64,000 nt of DNA from Halopseudomonas salegens (lineage in GTDB: Bacteria; Pseudomonadota; Gammaproteobacteria; Pseudomonadales; Pseudomonadaceae): the NCBI RefSeq assembly GCF_900105655.1, contig NZ_LT629787.1:1240001-1304000 (forward strand), written 5' to 3'. The position numbers and the translations under genes are program-made. Shown one piece after another: positions 37,634 to 44,443 of the stretch. How positions within the stretch are numbered: the first letter of the stretch is position 1; each line of letters opens with the position of its first letter. The notes beneath the pieces are model-generated. The model did not search any database. It saw only the letters and a program-made list of their open reading frames with translations, and had not been told where the DNA came from.

Positions 37634-37839
37634 TATTCGATATTGCCTTGCCTGCTGAGCGCTACCTGGCCTGGTACCAGGGGCGCGCAGGTCGGGTCTG
37701 GCTGCGCAGTCGTGATGGGCGCAGCATCAGCCTGCCTGCCCATCACCTGCGGCGCTTTCTGCGCCATGATGGCGTATACGGCAGCTTTGTCATGCGCTTT
37801 ACCGATGATGGAAAATTGCATGATCTGCAGAGGCTTTAG
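37621..37839 (+). CDS. DUF2835 family protein
   Basis: 72-residue protein with GTG start inside the gdhB end. Pattern F-DI-LPAERYLAWYQGRAGRVWLRSRDGRSISLPAHHLRRFLRHDGVYGSFVMRF-DDGKL matches DUF2835 throughout. Family function unknown; it commonly follows gdhB in Pseudomonas. Its TAG stop overlaps the stop of the rhs remnant on the opposite strand, marking the left border of the Rhs island. Confidence 0.88.
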   Translation: MQQLIFDIALPAERYLAWYQGRAGRVWLRSRDGRSISLPAHHLRRFLRHDGVYGSFVMRFTDDGKLHDLQRL

Positions 37840-38152
37840 GGTGACTCACCGAACCAGAGGTTAAAATCAGGCGCCGCCAGTAACAAAAGCCAATCTTCAT
37901 CATAATTGAAGTGGCTCCTCTCCCAGCGGGCTTTGTTCAAACCGGTGCGGGCATCGTACGGGTGGCTGTTCTGCCAGCTCCTGCGGTCTGGTCTTCAAGG
38001 GTGAGCTGGCAGAGCTTGTTATAGTGCCGTTCGATGTGGATGTCCAGGGTGGTGTTGACGGCACCGAGCAGCTGGCTATCCCGATTCCATTCGAAGGCTT
38101 CGGTTTGCGCCAGGGAGCTGTCGTTGGCGGGCAGGTGTCTAGTTGTAGTCAT
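37836..38152 (-). pseudogene. Broken fragment of a second rhs gene
   Basis: The minus strand from 38152 to about 37946 matches the intact rhs core at about 40716-40930. Protein level: HLPANDSSLAQTEAFEWNRD against HLPATDSAPAQTEAFEWNPD in the intact gene. Compared with the intact copy there is a roughly 22-base deletion near 38145 and a roughly 10-base deletion near 37999 that shifts the frame. After YDAR the similarity stops, but the ancestral frame stays open through a plausible C-terminus, TGLNKARWERSHFNYDED...LWFGESP, ending in TAA at 37836. It has lost its 5' part and cannot make a working Rhs protein. Confidence 0.75.
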
Positions 38153-38369
38153 AGCTGCTCAGGTGGCTGCTGTTTTCAAGGCAAAAGGCAAGACTCGACC
38201 CCGCAACCACACCCCAAAGCAGCGGCCTGCCATATCCAGAGCGCGCTCCGGGCAAAGACCGCCGGATCACCCCTGCAGTTTTTATAACATAGCTAGGCGA
38301 TCTAAGATTTCAAGTGCAAATTTTTATCTCATGTTTTGTCTTGCAGACTGAGTCCGGCTACTCGACTCT
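38153..38369. other. Spacer inside the Rhs island
   Basis: About 220 bases between the rhs fragment and the hexamer repeat. No open frame with protein-like composition was found on either strand. It becomes AT-richer to the right, like the toxin and immunity genes. Probably decayed sequence of a former rhs or immunity gene. Confidence 0.5.
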
Positions 38370-38405
38370 GAGCATGAGCATGAGCATGAGCATGAGCATG
38401 AGCAC
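38370..38405. repeat. Hexamer tandem repeat (GAGCAT)n
   Basis: Five exact GAGCAT units and a sixth GAGCAC, 36 bases, abutting the stop codon of the candidate immunity gene. Copy number could change by slippage, but because it lies after the stop it should not alter the protein. It marks a junction in the Rhs island. Confidence 0.85.
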
Positions 38406-38848
38406 TAGCGCATTTTCATTCTTTGTGTTTTATACTCAGCTGAAATGACAATTAGAGCTGCGAAGATGCAAGCAAAAGACATTGATAAAGCATCGGTTAA
38501 TATCCAGCTAAAACCTGATTCAGTCAATTCCCCATCCATGAATAGCGCTCCTTCTCCCCACTGGCTAAGTTTCTTATTGCCTGCCAACCATATTTGGAAA
38601 GCTCTGAACACTACAAGAGGAGTTAAAAATGATACCTGGAACCAGAAAAAAAATGCTGCAGACTTAAGGAGAAAACTATCTTTTGGAACTATGTGTCGAA
38701 AAAGCAATGCCAACGGAAGCCCTATAATAAGTGCAGATATCGTAAAATATACGAAGCAAAAAATCATTGCCGGCCACGTTACATCCCAAGCAGGAGAGTA
38801 GTGCGTATAGATAACGCTTGCTGCGAATAAACAAAGAACAATTTTCAT
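38405..38848 (-). CDS. Candidate membrane immunity protein for the Rhs toxin
   Basis: 147-residue integral membrane protein with about four helices (1-17, 25-50, 60-90, 120-138) and few charged residues between them. No family recognised. The ATG overlaps the rhs stop (ATGA), so it is translated by coupling right after the Rhs C-terminal domain, the normal place for a cognate immunity gene. Base composition is visibly AT-richer than the rhs core and the flanking chromosome, as is usual for exchangeable toxin/immunity cassettes. A membrane immunity protein suggests a toxin acting at or beyond the inner membrane (inference). Confidence 0.75.
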   Translation of the reverse strand: MKIVLCLFAASVIYTHYSPAWDVTWPAMIFCFVYFTISALIIGLPLALLFRHIVPKDSFLLKSAAFFFWFQVSFLTPLVVFRAFQIWLAGNKKLSQWGEGALFMDGELTESGFSWILTDALSMSFACIFAALIVISAEYKTQRMKMR

Positions 38849-41800
38849 TTATTGCGCGCCGACGGATGGTAGTCAGGGTAATGAATAAAGGTCCATATTT
38901 TATTATCTGGAACACCCCATACAGCCCAGTCAAGGTTCTCATTGATCCAGGCAAGATTTCCAGTACCTTCGCCATATGTTCTTATAATAGTTTCGCCGCC
39001 CTTGGATATTACTCTCCTATGAACCCAGCCAGAGTGTAAGGTGTGATCATCTAATGTTATATTCCAAACTCCTAGTCCATCCGGGTCAACAACATGGACA
39101 ACACTTCCAAAACCTTCAATATGGGTGATATCACCTGTCTTGACAGGTGATAGCCCAGAGGCGCCAGGAGCCGGATGACGTAACAAACCTTCTCCCGCAG
39201 TCTCAATAGGGCATGATTGTTCTCCACCTCCACATACGGTGGTTTCTAACCCGTATGCATGTGGGCGTCTATTGATGTCAAACTTCCTCGTTTTCTGTAG
39301 CCACCCCTCATCTGCTGAGGTCTCACCACTTAGCCCCAACGGATCTGCCCACCCTGTTGGTGCATGGGGGTAAGCATAGGTGTTTATTCCACCTGCTAGC
39401 CCAATCGGATCCTGATTCACATATCTTCCCAGCGCTGGGTCATAGTACCGATGCCGATTGTAATACAGCCCACTTTCTTCGTCTTCGTATTGCCCCTGAT
39501 AGCGTATGGGCTGTGTGGTGCTTCCTTGTTCATTCTTGATGGCAGCCCAATCATCCGGTCTGGCCTCCCAGAGCAGTTGGCCTTGTTCATCTGTGAGCGC
39601 TAGCGGTGTACCGAGGTGGTCGGTGTGGTAGCTGGCGTAGCGGGGTTCGCTGGCTTCTTCTGCCAGGGCCTGGCGCAGCATATCCGGCATGGGTTCGCCG
39701 GCGCTGGCCAGTTGGCGTTTGACCTGCAGCAGCATGGGGTCGTTGTTGGTTCTGTCCTGATCGATGCGCAGTAGCGGTACGAAGCTACCCGGTTCGTACA
39801 GGGTGGTGCGCATTTGCCATTCGCCGTCTTCGGTTAATCGTGCTTCGGCGCTTTGCTGGTCGCCATCCCAGCCGTAGCAGGTGATCTGCGTGGGGTGTGT
39901 TTGACCGCTGGTGTCGGTGTACTCGACCTGTTTGCAAAGGCGTCGGCCCAGGGGGTCATAACCATAGTCGGCGGTCCAGCGTTCGCCGTTGGCTGCTGTG
40001 CGTTCCAGCCGGATCAGGCGGTTGGCGCCGTCGTAGCCAATCTGCAGGCGGCTGCCGTCGGGGCTGAGCCGTTCGATCAGGTTGCCGATACGGTCGTAGT
40101 GGTACTGCTCGCCCTCGTGGCTGAGGATGCGGTTGTCCGGCCAGCAGGCGGCGGTGGGGGCTGGTTGGCTTTTCCCTTCACCGAGCAGGTTGAAGTCGGG
40201 GTTGTGCAGGTTGGCGGCGACGGTGGCGGCCCAGTCTTCGGGTTTGGCGCCGGCCTGCGGGCCGTGGTCAAGGCGATTGCCGGCAGCATCAAAGCGATAA
40301 GCTTGAGTCTGTTTGGACTGTTCTGACTGCTGATGCAGGCTGCCGGTCAGTCGTCCGCTGGCGTCGTACTGGTAGCCGATACGGCCGTGGCGGTTGTCCT
40401 GCAGTTGTTGCAGTTGGTCCTGGCTGTCGTACTGGTAACGGCGTTCCCAGTGCAGGGCGCTGGGGCTGTCGGGCGAGGGTTTGAGTTGGCTGTGTTCCAG
40501 GCGGCCAAGGGCATCGTACTGGCGCTGGTGCAGGTGCACTTGGTGGGTGTCGGTCTCACCTCGTGTGTAGAGTTCGCGTTGGGTTTCCTGGTACAGGGCG
40601 TTGCGGGCGAAGTGGATACTCAGCGGGCCGCTGCTGATCCCCAGCAGGTGGCCGGGACCGTAGCTGAGCCAGTCGATGGGAGGGATGTCGCCCAGCTGGC
40701 TCTGTTCGCGGCGGCCACGGGCATCGTACTGGTGGCTGGCTTGCCAGCTCCAGTGGTCACCCAGGTGCTGGGCTTCGAGGCTGAGCTGGCCTAGCCGGTT
40801 GTAGTGCCGTTCGATGCGGATGCCCAGGGTGGTGTTTTCGGCGCCGAGCAGTTGGCCATCGGGGTTCCATTCGAAGGCTTCGGTCTGGGCCGGGGCGCTG
40901 TCGGTGGCGGGCAGGTGTCTGGCGGTCAGGCGGCCGACGCGGTTGTAGTCATAATGGGTGGTCTGGCCGTTGTTGTCTTCGTGGGCGATGAGTTCGCCGG
41001 CGTCGTTGTAGTGGTAGCGCTGGGTACGTCCATCGAAGCCGATCTCTTCGATCAACCGGTCGAGGGCATCGTAGCTAAAACGGCTGTGGGCGCCGTTCTC
41101 GTTGGTCAGCTGGATCAGGCGGCCAGCCTGGTCGTATTCATAGTGCAGGGTCCGCCCGGCACTGTCGCGTTCTTCCAGCAGCAGGCCGCGCGGGTTCCAG
41201 CGCAGGCTGCGCTGCTGGTTGCCGGGGCCCTGTTGGCGGATCAGGCGGCCCAATGGGTCGTACTGGTACTGCAGGCTCTGCTCATCCGGGCGTTGCAGGC
41301 GGATCAGACGGCCGGCGCTGTCGTAGTGGTAGCGCACCGGCTGGTCGAGGGCGCTGCGGACTTCGGTCAGGCGTCCTTCGCCATCGTACTGGTAGCGGGT
41401 GCTGTGGCCGGAGCAGTCGGTGTACTGGCTGAGCTGGCCGAGGCGGTTCCACTGCAGTTGGCGAATACCGCCGCTGCTGTCTTCCAGGCGGGTGGGCCGG
41501 TCTGGCAGGGCTGAGTTGTCGTAATGGTAGCGGGTCACATCGCCGCTGGGCGTGGTCACGCTGATCGGGTTGCCGCGTTCGTCACGGGTGATCCTGGTGC
41601 GGCGCTTGCCGGGGCTGCACCATTCCAGCAGCCAGCCGGTCTCCTCGTCGCGGGTATGGTTTTCCGAGCTGCGGTCGGGGTAGGTGATGGCCTGCAGGTG
41701 GCCGCGGGCATCGAAGCGATAACGCAAACAGCGCTCGAGTGGATCATGGATGGCGCTGAGCAGGCCGGCGGCATTGTAATTGTAGGTAATACGGGTGTTG

Positions 41801-42960
41801 TCGGCGCGCAGGTGGGCGCTCCAGCGCTGGTCGGGGCCTTCGCCGGTGAATTCGTAGCATTCGCGGCGGCCGAGGCTGTCGATTACCTCGGTGTGGTCGC
41901 TGTGATAGTGATAGGTGCGGGTCAGGCCGGAGTGGCTCTGTTGGCGGATGACCTTGCCCTCGGGACTCAGGGTATCCCACTCATAATCGGTGCTAGCGCC
42001 ACCGGGTTGGCCGTGGCTGACCATCATGTGCTGGTCCCAGGCAAAGTGGCGGACCTGTTCGCCGGCGCGGTTGTAGACGCCAATCAGATCGCCCTGGGTG
42101 TTGTACTGGTAGCGCACCAGCCAGTCGTGCCCGTTAGCGGTGGGGTCGAAGTCATCCGGGATCGGGCCGCAGGGGTTGGCCAGAATCACCCCGGCCAGGC
42201 GCATCTCGGGGAGTTCAGCGCCCACGTTGCCAACGCTGGAACGGGGCTGATAGATCATTGCGTAGCTGCGATCGGCGCTGTCCTGCACGCTGGTGAGCAA
42301 GCCGTCCTGGCTCCAGCGGTAGCGGGTGGCATAGCCATTGCGGTCGAACTGGCTGCGCAGGCGCCAGGGGCCTTCGGCACTGGGCGAGAAGTGCAGGAAG
42401 CTGTCGCCGGAGAGCAGAATGACCGCCGTGGGGTCCTGCTGCAGGGCGGCGGGCACCCCGGCCCAGTTGGGGCCCCACGGGGTGAAGACGCCAACGGCCT
42501 GGCCATTGGGCGCGCTCTCGGGGATACCGCCACGGCGCAGCCAGAGTGTTTCGGTGGCGGAGAAGTAATAGTGCCCGGGTTCCAGGACCGGAAAGCTGAT
42601 CTTGCGGCCCTGCATATCGGTGAGGATGCTGGCGTCATCGCGCAATTCCAGTTCCAGGCCAGCACCGGTGACCGACCAGCCCTGACCCAGCGGGCCGACG
42701 CGGGCATCACGGGACAGGTAGCTGCGGCTGAAGGCAAACACGCTCGGAGCAGGCAAGGCAAAGTCGACTTCGCCGGGCAGCAGCTTGGCGCCGAGCAGCG
42801 GGTTGACCGGATCGCCGCACAGAGGCTTGCAGGCCGAAGCACTGTCGGCCTTGCCGAGGGCGGTGCAACCGATGAAAACGTTGGGTGAACCGGTGACAAT
42901 GGCACCGCCCTGGACTTGCTGGCCGACATGGCCAGCCGGCATCCCGCTGGACTCTGACAT
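38845..42960 (-). CDS. Rhs-family polymorphic toxin
   Basis: 1371 residues. Residues 17-45 (GGAIVTGSPNVFIGCTALGK) look like a PAAR-type segment cut short; then a DUF6531-like region (GDPVNPLLGAKLLPGEVDF), dozens of YD repeats (YDSAGRLIRLQ, YDALGRLEH) that build the Rhs cage, and the conserved end YASYHTDHLGTPLALTD, GLYYNRHRYYDPALGRYVNQDPIGLAGG and WADPLGL (ends about 1210). The C-terminal 161 residues are unrelated to the core. The ATG at 42960 is preferred because AAGGAA lies at proper spacing; the ATG six bases earlier touches it. No VgrG, Eag chaperone or T6SS gene lies in the window. Confidence 0.93.
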   Translation of the reverse strand: MSESSGMPAGHVGQQVQGGAIVTGSPNVFIGCTALGKADSASACKPLCGDPVNPLLGAKLLPGEVDFALPAPSVFAFSRSYLSRDARVGPLGQGWSVTGAGLELELRDDASILTDMQGRKISFPVLEPGHYYFSATETLWLRRGGIPESAPNGQAVGVFTPWGPNWAGVPAALQQDPTAVILLSGDSFLHFSPSAEGPWRLRSQFDRNGYATRYRWSQDGLLTSVQDSADRSYAMIYQPRSSVGNVGAELPEMRLAGVILANPCGPIPDDFDPTANGHDWLVRYQYNTQGDLIGVYNRAGEQVRHFAWDQHMMVSHGQPGGASTDYEWDTLSPEGKVIRQQSHSGLTRTYHYHSDHTEVIDSLGRRECYEFTGEGPDQRWSAHLRADNTRITYNYNAAGLLSAIHDPLERCLRYRFDARGHLQAITYPDRSSENHTRDEETGWLLEWCSPGKRRTRITRDERGNPISVTTPSGDVTRYHYDNSALPDRPTRLEDSSGGIRQLQWNRLGQLSQYTDCSGHSTRYQYDGEGRLTEVRSALDQPVRYHYDSAGRLIRLQRPDEQSLQYQYDPLGRLIRQQGPGNQQRSLRWNPRGLLLEERDSAGRTLHYEYDQAGRLIQLTNENGAHSRFSYDALDRLIEEIGFDGRTQRYHYNDAGELIAHEDNNGQTTHYDYNRVGRLTARHLPATDSAPAQTEAFEWNPDGQLLGAENTTLGIRIERHYNRLGQLSLEAQHLGDHWSWQASHQYDARGRREQSQLGDIPPIDWLSYGPGHLLGISSGPLSIHFARNALYQETQRELYTRGETDTHQVHLHQRQYDALGRLEHSQLKPSPDSPSALHWERRYQYDSQDQLQQLQDNRHGRIGYQYDASGRLTGSLHQQSEQSKQTQAYRFDAAGNRLDHGPQAGAKPEDWAATVAANLHNPDFNLLGEGKSQPAPTAACWPDNRILSHEGEQYHYDRIGNLIERLSPDGSRLQIGYDGANRLIRLERTAANGERWTADYGYDPLGRRLCKQVEYTDTSGQTHPTQITCYGWDGDQQSAEARLTEDGEWQMRTTLYEPGSFVPLLRIDQDRTNNDPMLLQVKRQLASAGEPMPDMLRQALAEEASEPRYASYHTDHLGTPLALTDEQGQLLWEARPDDWAAIKNEQGSTTQPIRYQGQYEDEESGLYYNRHRYYDPALGRYVNQDPIGLAGGINTYAYPHAPTGWADPLGLSGETSADEGWLQKTRKFDINRRPHAYGLETTVCGGGEQSCPIETAGEGLLRHPAPGASGLSPVKTGDITHIEGFGSVVHVVDPDGLGVWNITLDDHTLHSGWVHRRVISKGGETIIRTYGEGTGNLAWINENLDWAVWGVPDNKIWTFIHYPDYHPSARNK
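38848..39330 (-). other. Unrecognised C-terminal toxin domain of Rhs
   Basis: Encodes residues about 1211-1371, after the DPLGL boundary. No family recognised. Striking elements are a CGGGEQSC pair of cysteines, VVHVVDPDGLGVWNITLDDH, HSGWVHRR and RTYGEGTGN, then a Trp-rich end (NLAWINENLDWAVWG, KIWTFIHYPDYH). The clustered His and Asp residues (DDHTLHSGWVH) could form an active site. AT-richer than the core. Cleavage after DPxGL is expected by analogy with other Rhs proteins. Confidence 0.7.
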
Positions 42961-43134
42961 GAACATTTCCTTGTTCAGGTGGCTACGATTGATCAGACAT
43001 ACCCGGACAGGCTACCGCCGACCTCGTGGGCGCCGGAATCATAGCAACAAGCCGGAGAAGAGGTGTCAGTGGGTTGTCGGAAATGGGACGCAGTTCACGG
43101 TTTTTTTGGTCTCAAGGGTAGATAAGACGTTCAA

Positions 43135-43278
43135 TCAGCAGTATTGGATGTTTTTCAGGGTCTGTGGGCCCTGGTGGCCTTCTTCGCAAACGATTTCAGG
43201 AACCAGGGCCGTAATAGCGCTGTTGATCTGAAATTGGATGGATAAACGACGCCTTGACTGCCTCTCACAGATCGTCAT
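43135..43278 (-). CDS. Possible small protein upstream of rhs
   Basis: 47-codon frame from ATG to TGA. Its composition looks protein-like: an RQSRRRLSIQFQINSAITALV helix, then PEIVCEEGHQGPQTLKNIQYC, with three cysteines (C4, C34, C47). No ribosome binding site is evident and I do not recognise the family. It may be a genuine small gene or the remnant of a longer one displaced by the Rhs island. Confidence 0.35.
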   Translation of the reverse strand: MTICERQSRRRLSIQFQINSAITALVPEIVCEEGHQGPQTLKNIQYC

Positions 43279-43320
43279 TAAAGATGCTATTCTGAAATCA
43301 TTGTTGAAGTGAGAGGTTTG

Positions 43321-43328
43321 GCCGATAA
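43321..43328 (+). promoter_or_regulatory. Sigma-28 (FliA)-like -10 element upstream of cheV
   Basis: GCCGATAA, an exact match to the flagellar sigma-28 -10 consensus, 138 bases before the cheV ATG. The expected TAAA -35 at the right distance is not clear; TGAAG lies three bases too close. Chemotaxis genes are often FliA-dependent, which makes the match worth noting. Confidence 0.35.
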
Positions 43329-43465
43329 AGACAGGTCAAGCTGGCAGGCCCTCTGCTGCAGGCTCACTCGGGGACCTTGATTGCCTGTTGCAGGGCGTCG
43401 GTATTCCTGATTGTTCCGGCCGGTTGATTGGCCCTTGAGATGTTCACAATCAGTGCGAGGCAATT

Positions 43466-44395
43466 ATGGCGGGTGTGCTTGATACGGTAAACCAGCGGAC
43501 ACGACTGGTCGGCGAGAACAGGTTGGAGATTCTGCTGTTTCAACTGGCGGGCCCACAGTACTTCGCCCTTAACGTGTTTAAAATCCGTGAGGTCTTGCAA
43601 CTGCCGAAGATGACGCTGATGCCTGACCGGCATCAGCATGTGGTCGGCGTGATTCATTTGCGTGGCCAGACTATTCCGGTTATCGACCTTTCCGGGGCCA
43701 TTGGTTTGCACCCGCAGAAGGCTGATGCCAACAGTACGGTTATCGTGACTGAGTACAACCAGTCGGTGCAGGCTTTTCTGGTCGGTAGTGTGGATCGTAT
43801 CCTCAACCTGAACTGGGATACTGTTCAGCCGCCACCACGCAGTGCCGGCCGTTCGCATTACCTGACAGCGATCACTCGGCTGGAGGATATGCGCCTGGTG
43901 GAAATCATTGATGTCGAGAAGGTGCTGGCGGAAATTGTGCCCTTCAATACGCGTATCAGTGAAGGGCTGCTGGACATGGAGTTGCTCGAAAAGGCCCGTG
44001 GCCGTGAGGTGTTGTTGGTGGATGATTCGCCGACCGGGATCAATCAGCTGAAAGAGACCCTGTCCCAGCTGGACCTGACCATGCATGTTGAGACTGATGG
44101 CCTGCGCGCCTTGCGCCGGCTACAAGCCTGGGCAGAAGAGGACGGCAAGTTGTCCGAGCGCTTGCTGATGGTGATCACCGATGCCGAGATGCCGGAAATG
44201 GATGGTTATCGGTTGACCTCGGAAATCCGCAAGGATTCGCGGATGAGTGATCTCTTTGTCGTTCTGCATACCTCGCTTTCCGGTTCTTTCAACCAGGCAA
44301 TGGTGGAAAAGGTCGGGTGTGACGGTTTCCTGTCCAAATTTCAGCCGGATCAACTGGTTGAGGTGGTTCGCAAGCGGCTTGAACGGCTGGATTGA
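43466..44395 (+). CDS. cheV: Chemotaxis coupling protein CheV
   Basis: 309 residues: a CheW domain (about 20-160; LLFQLAGPQYFALNVFKIREVL, HVVGVIHLRGQTIPVIDL) followed by a receiver domain (about 184-305) with the acidic pair in LLVDDS, the phospho-acceptor in ITDAEMPEMDGY, and Thr/Lys switch residues in LHTSLSG and GFLSKF. It couples chemoreceptors to CheA and tunes adaptation. GCGAGG ribosome site. It stands alone, ending at a strong palindrome shared with slt. Confidence 0.95.
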   Translation: MAGVLDTVNQRTRLVGENRLEILLFQLAGPQYFALNVFKIREVLQLPKMTLMPDRHQHVVGVIHLRGQTIPVIDLSGAIGLHPQKADANSTVIVTEYNQSVQAFLVGSVDRILNLNWDTVQPPPRSAGRSHYLTAITRLEDMRLVEIIDVEKVLAEIVPFNTRISEGLLDMELLEKARGREVLLVDDSPTGINQLKETLSQLDLTMHVETDGLRALRRLQAWAEEDGKLSERLLMVITDAEMPEMDGYRLTSEIRKDSRMSDLFVVLHTSLSGSFNQAMVEKVGCDGFLSKFQPDQLVEVVRKRLERLD

Positions 44396-44405
44396 GTATC
44401 CCCGG

Positions 44406-44443
44406 CGTTTGTACCGGCACGCTATGGCGTGCCGGTACAAACG
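44406..44443. terminator. Bidirectional hairpin between cheV and slt
   Basis: Perfect 17-bp inverted repeat CGTTTGTACCGGCACGC and its complement around TATG, filling the gap between the convergent cheV and slt genes and touching the slt stop codon. No T-run on either side, so it may serve as a two-way 3'-end structure rather than a classical intrinsic terminator. Confidence 0.65.

Larger units (their letters stand above)
42961..43465. other. Region between rhs and cheV
   Basis: 505 bases between divergent rhs and cheV. It holds a possible 47-codon minus-strand frame (43135-43278), a GCCGATAA element close to cheV and a poorly conserved sigma-70-like TTGACT at 43254-43259. No inverted terminal repeats or transposase remnants were recognised. 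Confidence 0.5.

Noticed and set aside
38341..38410. Hexamer array as a phase-variation switch
   Set aside because: The unit is six bases (frame-neutral) and lies after the stop codon, so slippage would not switch a reading frame.
41524..42888. Plus-strand open frame of 454 codons antisense to rhs
   Set aside because: It mirrors the GC-rich repetitive YD codons of rhs, giving Ala/Gly/Val-rich low-complexity translation with no ribosome site. The rhs frame is clearly the coding one.
42785..43231. Plus-strand frame of 148 codons running from rhs into the intergenic gap
   Set aside because: First half is antisense rhs; the remainder shows no recognisable protein and has no ribosome site.
43090..43330. 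Possible insertion-sequence remnant before cheV
   Set aside because: No terminal inverted repeats, target duplication or transposase motif could be found.
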